Source of the DNA: Dimorphilus gyrociliatus
Lineage: Eukaryota > Annelida > Polychaeta > Dinophilidae
Reading direction: 5' to 3'
Length of the DNA stretch: 20,566 bases
Assembly (NCBI GenBank): GCA_904063045.1
Contig: CAJFCJ010000080.1
Location: forward strand, 59,382-79,947
A program made the position numbers and the translations under genes. Of the stretch, positions 9,755-18,077 are shown one piece after another. Every line of letters starts with the position of its first letter. Position 1 is the first letter of the stretch. The notes beneath the pieces were generated by a model. The model saw only the letters and a list, made by a program, of their open reading frames with translations, did not search any database and was not told where the DNA came from.

Positions 9755-10000
9755 AAATAACAACTTTTATTCCTTTTATATTTGTAAATATGCTTTTAAC
9801 TTTTTAACTGAAATTTTCTCTTTTTGTACATGTATTTCTATATATTTGTATATTTTCAACTATGTGCTTTTTTTCTATCTTTCTTATAATGCATTTTAAT
9901 TTGCAATTTTTAAACAATTTTTTTTGTTTCTTATCATTTACTCTTTTATAAACTTTGTAAACATTTATTATTTCAATTATATTTCTCTATTTCTACTTTC
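9755..10000. other. T-rich spacer after the orphan gene
   Basis: This stretch is strongly T-rich on the plus strand, has no open frame of note, and probably holds the 3' untranslated region of the preceding gene. No standard poly(A) hexamer is seen. Confidence 0.5.
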
Positions 10001-10640
10001 ATGTTTTTAATTTTAGTTTTAGTCATTTTTCTTTTCTATTTTATCTTTAAAATAACTGACTCATTCTGTCATTCATTTTGCTTCAAATTTGATGGAAATC
10101 GGCCCAGTAGTTGCTGAGATATGATTTTCTTTGAACGTTATATGTGCATATGTAAAACCAAAATATTCGACATACAAAAATACTAACTTTCTTATTATTT
10201 AAGCCACAGTTTTGAAATTTTGCACATAGACTAATTTCGGTATGCCGATCTCAAATCTTCAAACAGAATTCAATTATCTTTTATGGTTCTTGAGTTATGG
10301 CGCCGTCAACTTTTGTTGCTATATAGCATATATAAGCCTATATGCAATATTCGTTAGGGCTAAACTAACTCTGTAAATATTGAGAATAGAGCTCTGAAAT
10401 TAACTGTATTTAGTAATTTGGGTACGCCGATCTCAAATCTTTTTACAGAATTCAATTATTTTTTTGCTATATAGCACATATAAGCTTATATGGAATATTC
10501 GTTAGGGTTAAACTAACCCTGTTAATATTTAGAATAGAGCTCTGAAGTTGTTTTCATATAGTAATTTGGATACACCGATTCCAAATCCATTTACAGAATT
10601 CAATTATCTTTCATGGTTCCAGAGTTATGGCACTATCAAC
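10001..10640 (+). repeat. Right direct repeat flanking the orphan gene, with three ~182-bp units
   Basis: Homologous to 7845-8470. Unit starts are near 10188, 10370 and 10520. The first interval is 182 bases; the second is only 150 because the middle unit lacks the block around GGTTCCAGAGTTATGGCGCC. Unit junctions carry TATATAAGCCTATATGCAAT. In the last unit AGGGTTA-AAC-TAACCCT (10504-10520) forms a telomere-like inverted repeat. The head also encodes the same short hydrophobic start (MFLILVLVIFL) as the left copy. Confidence 0.75.
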
Positions 10641-11157
10641 ATTCATTGCTATTGTATCATTCTGATGGATTTGCAGACTTCCCACAGAACTTTTATCAAT
10701 GTTTATCCTCATCTCTTTTGACAAGTTTGTAGAAAGTACTCACAGTCAGGTTAATAATGACCAATAAAAAGGAAAGTTTTCAACAGAGTTTGGTTTACTG
10801 GTTTCATTTTCTCACATAGTTGTTGGCACCACATAATCTTATCTATAGATAATCAGGTTGTGACATGTTCTCACAGATTTTTCCACATATCTCATACACA
10901 TATATTGTAAATATTTGTTCACATGGTTCATTTGCAGTTTGCAGATCAAGGAGTCAACATCACATTTAGTTAAATGTGCAACTGCTACAACTGCTTTTGA
11001 AAATCAACATCCTTCAATAATAAAATGAATAAAATGGTATGTACATTAAACTGTTAAACAGTATTACTATAAGTAGCAGTTTTAATATGATATATATTAA
11101 TTAAAACCTGAAGAAGACAATTCCCTATTGGAATTCTGCAACCTCTCTGTAGGTGTA
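10641..11157. other. Non-coding interval before the ribozyme
   Basis: No gene is recognised. It contains a 14-bp perfect palindrome TTATCTATAGATAA at 10839-10852, which is two facing GATA motifs. A short hairpin AATTCC/GGAATT lies at about 11119-11135, just upstream of the ribozyme. Confidence 0.5.
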
Positions 11158-11230
11158 GGTTATTAGACCCTGATGAGTCCTTGGTATTCATTATAGAGAG
11201 GAGGACGAAACCGTGGTAGGTCGAATAGGT
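11158..11230 (+). ncRNA. Type I hammerhead self-cleaving ribozyme
   Basis: Both invariant core strings are present with the right helices. CTGATGA is at 11170-11176 and GAAA at 11207-11210. Helix II pairs GTCCTT (11177-11182) with GAGGAC (11201-11206) around an 18-base loop. Helix I pairs 11160-11169 with 11219-11228: GACC/GGTC, one A-G mismatch, then five more pairs. Helix III is minimal: CC (11211-11212) with GG (11215-11216), a 2-base loop and the core A-U pair. The predicted cut follows A11218 in the GTA triplet (an NUH site). Very short helix III is known in newt satellite, retrozyme and Penelope-like-element hammerheads. I see no reverse transcriptase next to it, so it may be a retrozyme or a Penelope fragment. 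Confidence 0.8.
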
Positions 11231-11386
11231 AGGAATAATTCAGAAAAAAATTTATTCTGTTGGAAATTGCTTGAAAAGTCGATTTTGGTGTATTTTTTCT
11301 TTGACTGCTTCCCAAAATCGAATGGGACTCTTGAAATGTGAGAATTCTGTTTCTCTTTTTTGACAAAATCAAAAAAAAAACTTTTA

Positions 11387-11411
11387 CTAACCCTAACCCT
11401 TACCCTAACCC
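11387..11411. repeat. Interstitial telomere-like tract
   Basis: Four CCCTAA-type units, one with an extra T, lie about 160 bases after the ribozyme. The sequence between 11412 and 11808 contains no gene that I can support; it includes an X-box-like variant at 11625. Confidence 0.85.
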
Positions 11412-11808
11412 AGAATACTATGCCAATATTGCTTTTCCATAGAGGAATGGAATGTAACAATTTGGAGCATACACTATAAAGTGTGCGTTCTTTTAAGTAA
11501 ATGCTCGCGAACAGTGTATGATAACTACCTAAATGTGTACATTTGTTAAAAAAGTTAAGAAAAACACAAGTAATTGATTGTGGAGCCATCTATGAGCAGA
11601 AAAAAACATTAAAAAACATACACAGTTGCTATGGTAAAGATTTGTTAGGTTTCATCATATCATCACTTGTTTTCAAATTTTTTGGGTGGCATTCTATTCC
11701 ATAATATTTCTTTATAGTATTGAGTGAATGAGTTTCTAGTTCAGAACACAAGCATGTGTTTTAAGTAGAGAAAAATTAAAAAAAAAAGTCTACTACTATC
11801 TTCTCTTC

Positions 11809-11814
11809 TTTATT
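11809..11814 (-). terminator. Poly(A) signal of the LRR gene
   Basis: On the minus strand AATAAA occurs about 47 bases after the stop codon at 11861, a normal distance for a short 3' untranslated region. Confidence 0.6.
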
Positions 11815-11860
11815 TTACAAATCTTTCTGTTTGCTTTTTCAACAAATATTTCAAATTTTT

Positions 11861-14410
11861 CTACATTATATCTATATTTACAATTGTTGATTTTGAAAAT
11901 TCCATTCTATCCATAAATTTATCAAAAAGCTCTCCAATATGAGAAAAGCTATAACCGTCAGCAAGAGCACTTTCTTCAATGTCCCTAAATTGATGTTTTG
12001 TAAGCGATAGTGAAACGTTTTGGGCTGAAAAACATTGTGAAAGAAATTCTTGCAACCCTTCCACATCAGAAAAATTATGAACGTCACAATTTCCCAAATT
12101 AATTAACAAGAGTTGGCTTGCAAATTTATTTAATTTTGAACATACATTTGCAAGTTCTGAATCGAATCCCTCATGGCCTGATATATCTATTTTTTGCAAG
12201 CTTTCGCATTCGTCGAATAAATCTAATAAAGGCTCAAATTCCAAATAGGAAATGGCACAACGAGAAAAATCAATTGACAATAGCGAATGGGAAGAGCTTT
12301 TTAATCCATTACATATTATCTTGAATGCGTCATCTAAACCTCCATCATAGGATAGTTTGATTTCTTGAAGAGATTTACACTCACTTAGTAAACTACCCAC
12401 ATATTTATAATCCTCTTGCTCCAGACTACAATCACATAGATGGATAGATCGAAGACTTTTAGATGATAATTTTAAAGCCATGCATACTCTGTGAAAGTCT
12501 CTTCCAAAAGAACTGTCTGTCAGACTGATACTTCGCAAAGTATGACATTCTCGAAAAAAATCACATAAGATCTCAATATGTTTGTCACCTGCTGCATTAC
12601 ATAAACAAACTGATGAAATATATTTCGTTGATGATTTTAAGAAATTACAAATTGTTTTCAAATTTTCAACAGAATGGTTCAAATTCAAATTTCCAATTAT
12701 ATTATAAAAGAGTTGGTCATTGATGAGAAGTTGACGATTTAACGATTTGAACCTAACAGCCAGAAGAGTAATATCTATATTTTTTGGCACGTAGACTATT
12801 TTTATTGCCTTACATTCAAAAATCAAATTATTTAAACAGCTATTCTCACTGTCCACAGCTAGGATAGGAGCATTTGAAAAATCAATTTCAACAAGAGATC
12901 TGGCTGACAATGTTAGTCCATTGCAAATATTTTCAAAATCGTTTTGTAACAGATCAGCTTCTCTTCCTTCATGTTTATATTTTTGTAACGATGTACATTT
13001 CATGAGTAATTCACTTAGATGGAAAGCATTGTTTCCATCTATATCGCACGAACGCAAACTGAGCGATAAAAGAGTTTCAGACGATGATTCTAATCCGTTG
13101 CAGATTTTCTCAAACTCTTTATCAACTGACTGACCTATATCGGATAGTTGAATTTCTTGTAATTTTGTACATTCTGATAAAAAACTGCCTAGATGGCGAT
13201 AAAGGCTTTTATCCAAATTTTTCAATGACACATCAATTGATAGAAGATTCCTTGATGGTGATTTTAATGCATTACACATTCTCTCAAAACCTTCTTGGTT
13301 CCAATGATTACCACTTAGCTTGATTTTACGAAGTAAACTACAGTGTGAAAGTAAACTAGACAAAGGATTATCATTTTCTTCGTCCTTGAAACAAGATGAT
13401 ATATCAATTGATAAAAGACTTGATGAAGACGATTCTAGTGCATTAAAAACTCCAATAAAATCACTTCCAAAATGTTCGTTATTAGATAAATTGATGTTTT
13501 TCAGGCAATTACATTTTACTAGTAAATCCGTCAACAAATCAAGGTGATGTTTCTCCTTCAAAGTGTTGCAAAGATTAAGATTTTTAAGAGAATGCGATGA
13601 TTTTTTCAGTGAATTACACATTCTATTAAATTCTCTTCTGTTTATATCAATATTCTCCATACTATATTCTTGTAGACAAGTACATTCATTGAGTAAATCA
13701 CTTAACAAAACAAATTGATATTCAGTGAAATGACAATTTGAGAGGTCAACACTTTGAAGTGTCTTAGCAGACGAATTTAGTCCATCAAATATGTGTAACC
13801 AACTATCAGCAATATCTTTATTACAACTGAAATCGATTGCTTGTAATGATTTACACCTTGTTAACAAATTGCCTAGTGTTAGACCTTCAACATCTGTTAA
13901 AAGGCAATTGGATAATGTTAATTTATGTAGAGATTCCGTGCACAATTCAAGTAATTTAAAACTACTACTAATCAGTTTAAGGCTTTTACTATCTTGTATA
14001 TTGAGAGATCTTAGATTGCATATATCTACCTCAAAACAGCTACAATCAATAGAATCGCATCTTTTCAGTTCAAGATCTTGAAGAGAGTTACCAATCAGTA
14101 AATTACAAATTTTACAAAATCCTTCCAGTGCTAGAGACTCCAATGAATGATTATTAATAAATGTTGGAAAATTTTCATTTATTATCTGATGTCTCCTCAA
14201 TAAAATATGTGTTAATGATAAGACATCAGGAGAGAAAAATTCCAAATCATCATCATCCAATTGTTTATATTCTTTATTAATGAAGTCAAAAATTTTATTT
14301 CCAACTTGTTGAGGTAGATATAATGATTGATTTTTGCATATTCTACTTATTAATTTCAAATTGTTACAGATGTAATTCAGCAAAATATTCTCCAAACAAT
14401 TGGTTGCCAT
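11861..14410 (-). CDS. Large leucine-rich-repeat protein, ribonuclease-inhibitor type
   Basis: An intact 849-residue single-exon frame starts at a true ATG. From about residue 95 it is almost wholly leucine-rich repeats of the ribonuclease-inhibitor/NLRP kind, in about ten double units of roughly 57 residues. The unit reads F..ICNGL.SSS.SLLSID.S.C, then L..LL.EC.SLQ.I.LS. Typical copies are FKIICNGLKSSSHSLLSIDF and FERMCNALKSPSRNLLSIDV. The unit near residues 530-590 is more irregular. There is no signal peptide, membrane segment or NACHT domain, so it is probably intracellular and works by protein binding. The first 75 residues (LENILLNYICNNL, LYLPQQVGNKIFDFI, DDDDLEFFSP) resemble the start of ZYG11/ZER1 proteins, which bind Elongin BC-Cullin 2 ligase; this is only an inference. 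An immune-type LRR receptor is an alternative. Confidence 0.88.
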   Translation of the reverse strand: MATNCLENILLNYICNNLKLISRICKNQSLYLPQQVGNKIFDFINKEYKQLDDDDLEFFSPDVLSLTHILLRRHQIINENFPTFINNHSLESLALEGFCKICNLLIGNSLQDLELKRCDSIDCSCFEVDICNLRSLNIQDSKSLKLISSSFKLLELCTESLHKLTLSNCLLTDVEGLTLGNLLTRCKSLQAIDFSCNKDIADSWLHIFDGLNSSAKTLQSVDLSNCHFTEYQFVLLSDLLNECTCLQEYSMENIDINRREFNRMCNSLKKSSHSLKNLNLCNTLKEKHHLDLLTDLLVKCNCLKNINLSNNEHFGSDFIGVFNALESSSSSLLSIDISSCFKDEENDNPLSSLLSHCSLLRKIKLSGNHWNQEGFERMCNALKSPSRNLLSIDVSLKNLDKSLYRHLGSFLSECTKLQEIQLSDIGQSVDKEFEKICNGLESSSETLLSLSLRSCDIDGNNAFHLSELLMKCTSLQKYKHEGREADLLQNDFENICNGLTLSARSLVEIDFSNAPILAVDSENSCLNNLIFECKAIKIVYVPKNIDITLLAVRFKSLNRQLLINDQLFYNIIGNLNLNHSVENLKTICNFLKSSTKYISSVCLCNAAGDKHIEILCDFFRECHTLRSISLTDSSFGRDFHRVCMALKLSSKSLRSIHLCDCSLEQEDYKYVGSLLSECKSLQEIKLSYDGGLDDAFKIICNGLKSSSHSLLSIDFSRCAISYLEFEPLLDLFDECESLQKIDISGHEGFDSELANVCSKLNKFASQLLLINLGNCDVHNFSDVEGLQEFLSQCFSAQNVSLSLTKHQFRDIEESALADGYSFSHIGELFDKFMDRMEFSKSTIVNIDIM

Positions 14411-14566
14411 GCTTTTTATTCGTGGACTTCGTATTTTCGCATTTGGAATAGATTTTGATAATTAGCATGGATTTGATTGAATGCTGAAGATTTCTTCCTG
14501 TTTGAATTTATTTTTTAGTAATAAAAGCTTTCTGTGTAGTTTGTAAGAGTAGTTTACCTTCTATCC

Positions 14567-14585
14567 CTCTCTCTCTCTCTCTCTT
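14567..14585. repeat. CT/GA microsatellite upstream of the LRR gene
   Basis: An uninterrupted CT run on the plus strand (GA on the gene's strand) lies about 160 bases before the LRR start codon. A TATAAAAA box on the minus strand at 14627-14620 precedes it, so the GA run may fall in the 5' leader. A possible leader intron with GTAAAC and AAACAG ends covers 14557-14498. These promoter elements are tentative. Confidence 0.5.
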
Positions 14586-14804
14586 TCTCCTTCCCATCTT
14601 CCCTCTCTGCAATGGACTATTTTTATAGAGTTTTTCCTCTCAGCTTTAGGACTTTCAATCAAATTTTTGGGTAGGAAATAAACAAAGTTGCTTGTTTTAT
14701 CAACTGTTAACCAGAAATTAATAAGAAATTAAGCATTTTTTAAAATTGCACTTATTTGACAATAAAGCCATTTTTATAAAAATCTGAGTAATATTCAATT
14801 GTGG

Positions 14805-15345
14805 ACAGTGATCAATATTTCTAGACAGGCGATTGATAAATCAATTCAAACACTTTCTGCACTCTTCCTAATATGCTCCTTCAATCTAACAAAGAGTTAG
14901 AAGTGTGAAGATGCCAAGTCAGGAGTGTAAGTGTCCAATTTTGCCTCTGTATGAAGCTCATAGTTTCACTGCTTGTTTGTAATCACACATTGTCATGTTG
15001 GAGAATAACATCCATTCCTTGTTGAACTCGGTTTATTCTTCTCTTTTGGTTCCAGAGGATTGGAATGTACTTCCAACTTCTCCAGCTTCCTCATAAACAA
15101 TTGAAGTATTAAAGAAGAACTTCATTTGAGGAGTATTCCATCCTACTAGCTCGAATGTAACGTCACAATTATCAATTATCAATTCACCAAAGCACTTACT
15201 CAAATAAAACTGTTAAAGGTTTGTCCTGGTGAGGTTGTACAATGGTCATTGATTCATCACATTCAGTAAAACTTGTAGCAAACAAGCAATGAATTCCAAC
15301 TGACAAAAATAGACATTTGTCAGCATAATGCTGTTCTTATTTACC
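14805..15345 (-). pseudogene. Mariner-type transposase, catalytic part, decayed
   Basis: On the minus strand three catalytic motifs of the mariner DD(34)D family appear in order. The first is CDES with its Asp codon at 15256-15258. The second is GMDVILQHDN with Asp at 14992-14994, about 88 codons later, near the usual spacing. The third is YTPDLA (14929-14912; Asp at 14918-14920), followed by LFVRLKEHI. The second-to-third distance is about 25 codons instead of 34, so some 10 codons are lost. Stops and frame changes break the frame. It would have been a cut-and-paste transposase; this copy is dead. The segment from 14628 to 14804 shows nothing else. Confidence 0.72.
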
Positions 15346-16239
15346 ACAAATTATTAATAATAATTGTTTGTGAAATGTTGTATGTTTTAGTGTCAAGGTT
15401 AGGGTTAGAGTAGAAACTAATTCCAATTCATCATCTAATATAGTATTGTGCTTTGAATACTGGTGAAAGTCACAACAATCTACAAACTCCAAATATAAAT
15501 AGGATAGTGTACTGCTTCTGCTTGCTGACTTCTCTCTTAATATCAGTTTTGGGAGTGTGTGGAGATTTCATCCCAAATGTTTCTTGCTCAATTTCTAAGC
15601 TTATATATTGAAATTCTATGTTTAACTTGATACAAAATGATTGTTCAACTCCCAAATATCCTCTTTGATTTCAATTTTGATGGCCTCCCACACTTGCCTG
15701 AGCTTTCCACTTCAAAGTCATTATTAGTTCTGACAGTTTGATTGAAAACAGACCAAGTTTGAGGGGGCCAAAAGTTACTTTTAATCTAATTTTCCAAGCT
15801 AATCCAGTTCATTCTCTATGTTATTGAATTGATTTGCAATTAAATTACTTGGAAGTTATCCATATCTATTTTTAAACTCTGAGCTATAGCCGACATCATA
15901 CAAATCTATAAAATATAATTAAACTGCATTTTCACATTATGATAGACCTTTGACAAGAACAACTGCAACAAATTATAGTAAACTGCAATGGTACAAAGAA
16001 AATCTCTGTAACCAACTTTTCAAATATAAAAAAAAAGTAGTTTTTCCTTTCTCTCAGTTTGCAACTGGAAAAACTTCTAGAAGCTTCTTGACTAATCCAA
16101 AAAACTGTGTCACCTATTTCCAGAATGCATTTGCTATGTGATAAAAAAGCTCCATTTTTCAAGTTTGGTCAACATTTGACAGTGCAGTAAGAGGATCAAA
16201 AGCACTCAGCAAAGTAGAGTTGTTGGAGGATGAATGAAT
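15346..16239. other. Unassigned interval between the two mariner pieces
   Basis: About 0.9 kb separates the transposase DNA-binding piece from its catalytic piece, where only about 0.2 kb is expected. No transposase motif is seen inside. It holds a telomere-like GGTTAGGGTTAG at 15396-15407 in the opposite orientation to the other tracts. It may be a later insertion, or the two pieces may be from different copies. Confidence 0.45.
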
Positions 16240-16506
16240 GCTGGAGGTTACGAGCTTTCCATATCAGGTAATGCTCACCTCCTCTGCTGGCTGTAGCTGC
16301 TGTCTTTGGGTGTACTGGACATGGCTTTTCAAAGATGTCTGATTTGTCATCCCTGATTTGTTTAGCCTGATCTCATATATATGATACCTCTTGATAAGAT
16401 TTTAATGCTCATAAATCACTTCAAGTCTTTCAAAAATTTCCTTAGAAGATAATCCCACCAATGTCTTAAATTTGATAGCTACACATTTTTCTTGACCAAT
16501 GTCCAT
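16240..16506 (-). pseudogene. Mariner-type transposase, N-terminal helix-turn-helix part, decayed
   Basis: An ATG at 16506-16504 on the minus strand opens MDIGQEKCVAIKFKTLVGLS, followed by SKEIFERLEVIYEH and a stop at 16404. This matches the first helix-turn-helix of mariner transposases (IKF, a G-S/T-x-x-E turn, then L..VY). Broken frames downstream still recall the second HTH and the linker (SRYHIYEIRLNKSG, then FEKPCPVHPKTAATAS). It probably belongs with the catalytic piece at 14805-15345 in the same orientation. Confidence 0.65.
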
Positions 16507-17060
16507 ATTGAATGTAAATTATAGGATAATATGTTCAAAATAGTTGAAAGAATATTGTTCATAGTCCTTCCTTGCATAGAACTAACATCATTGATAAAGA
16601 AAGAGATCAAACTGTATAATAAGTTCTTACTGTTGCATCCTACTCAACTGTGGAATCTCCCAAACTGCAGATGGAGGTTATTCAACTATCCATTGGAACT
16701 TAGATCTCAGTGTCTAGTTCAATTATAAAACTATAACCCTCCTGTAACCCTAACCCTAAACATCTTAGTATATGTTTTCAAACAACAACTATTGACAGAT
16801 GAAAGTTCCAATATTGAATTTTTAATAATGAGGCTTTTTACAAAGTTGTTCATAGAGTGAAAGTTTTTTTAGCTCAATTATTCATTATATTTATTTATGG
16901 TTAATTGGGTGCAGAGAATCTAATTGTGTAGAATTTTTGCTTTAATAGCAAACCTAATTTGATGAGGCAATTAGTGATAAATATAGATTTAGCCTAGATA
17001 CCACTAATAAACTCATCACCACATCTTTCAAATTAATAAACCATACCATTCACGAAACAG
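16507..17060. other. Non-coding interval
   Basis: The 65-codon open frame at 16531-16728 shows no domain or signal and is not called. A telomere-like CCTGTAACCCTAACCCTAAA tract lies at 16741-16760. Nothing else is recognised. Confidence 0.5.
16744..16760. repeat. Interstitial telomere-like tract
   Basis: Two and a half CCCTAA units on the plus strand, preceded by the same CCTG seen at the tract near 7697. Confidence 0.8.
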
Positions 17061-17213
17061 GAAAGTCTCTTGTCAGAAGCTGCTGAACAAAGCATCTCTC
17101 TGCAAGAGGTTGAGAGACTGTGTCGCCCACATGTAGATATAGTAGAAAAATGGCGTCAAATACACGTTTTAATGGGAACCCAACCTTGTTCTATTACTCT
17201 TATAAATCTCTGA
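17061..17213 (+). pseudogene. Coding-like exon or gene fragment, 50 codons
   Basis: After an AAACAG that could be a splice acceptor, 50 open codons end at TGA 17211-17213. The text has coding character unlike its AT-rich surroundings: LLSEAAEQSISLQEVERLCR, then HVDIVEKWRQIHVLMG. It is amphipathic and helical with charged residues. There is no ATG at its head and no matching upstream exon. I do not recognise the family. It could be the last exon of an unseen gene or a pseudogene fragment. A GTGAGT donor-like site follows the stop. Confidence 0.35.
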
Positions 17214-18077
17214 TGGTGAGTAATTAGAATATTATAGGTTTTAGGCCTATAGATTTCTTAATAATTGTTATTCCACAAATTTTAGGGAAATTCTTAGCCA
17301 TAACGATCTATATTTAGAATGAATCATAGAGGTTAATAACTTCAAAATATCAATAGCGTTTTGTCAATAGAAATACCTTTTTTATATTATCATCGTATTG
17401 TATAATAAAAAAAGTTAACACAGTCTGACAAAGACACAACAACTTTTCTGTATAGGCCCAAGAAAAATGATTCATATTGATCTTTTAAAATAGTCAAATA
17501 TTCTATACGATTTTGTTTTTCTTGATTTCTGATTCTCTAAATTCAAGCATTAAAAATTATCTTTAAGTACACATCATACTTTTTACGAAATCGTTCAATA
17601 AGTCAAGTAATTTTTAGAATGAATTCGATTTTACACAGGTCTTGATCACTCACTCCACCCACCTTCTGTCATGGTCATGTGACCATTTTCTATACTACTT
17701 ATTCTAACGATTAGAGCCTCTGGGAAGCATTGTACGAGAGGTAGAAAAGTAGAAATAAAAAAAAAACACAACAACTTATTAGAGGTAAGAATTAAAATTA
17801 AGGAAAAAAGATACATAAATATAACATAGATAAAGCGAAAGCTTTCAGAAATAGATCACACTATAATTAGGTCAACTGGTACTCTACAGACAGTAAAATA
17901 ATACCCGTTTTCTATTTCATAGTCCTACATATATATGTATCAATATTTTGAGAACAACAGCATACATCTACACTATTTATATGTTAGATTACAAAAAATA
18001 TTCAAATATACATTTTAATTAATATTTGACTTTCAATGACTTTGACACAAGTTCAGATTAACTCGAGAAATAAAAGT
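17214..18077. other. Upstream region of the Ig gene
   Basis: No gene is seen. A 16-bp inverted repeat ATGGTCA-TG-TGACCAT is at 17671-17686, resembling paired nuclear-receptor half-sites and containing the M-box TCATGTGA. An initiator-like TCAGAT lies at 18053, 25 bases before the start codon, without a clear TATA box. Confidence 0.45.

Noticed and set aside
8113-10640. CRISPR-like array
   Set aside because: Units are about 182 bp, diverged and without short spacers, in animal DNA; they are satellite-like tandem repeats.
11625-11638. Second X-box (GTTGCTATGGTAAA)
   Set aside because: It misses conserved positions in both half-sites and lies downstream of the LRR gene.
12118-14081. Plus-strand open frames inside the LRR gene
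   Set aside because: They are antisense shadows of the intact 849-codon minus-strand frame and show no domain.
11861-14410. NOD-like receptor
   Set aside because: The repeats resemble those of NLRPs, but no NACHT or death-fold domain is present in the frame or just upstream.
15932-16162. Minus-strand 76-codon frame between the mariner pieces
   Set aside because: It has no mariner motif and no other recognisable domain; likely chance.
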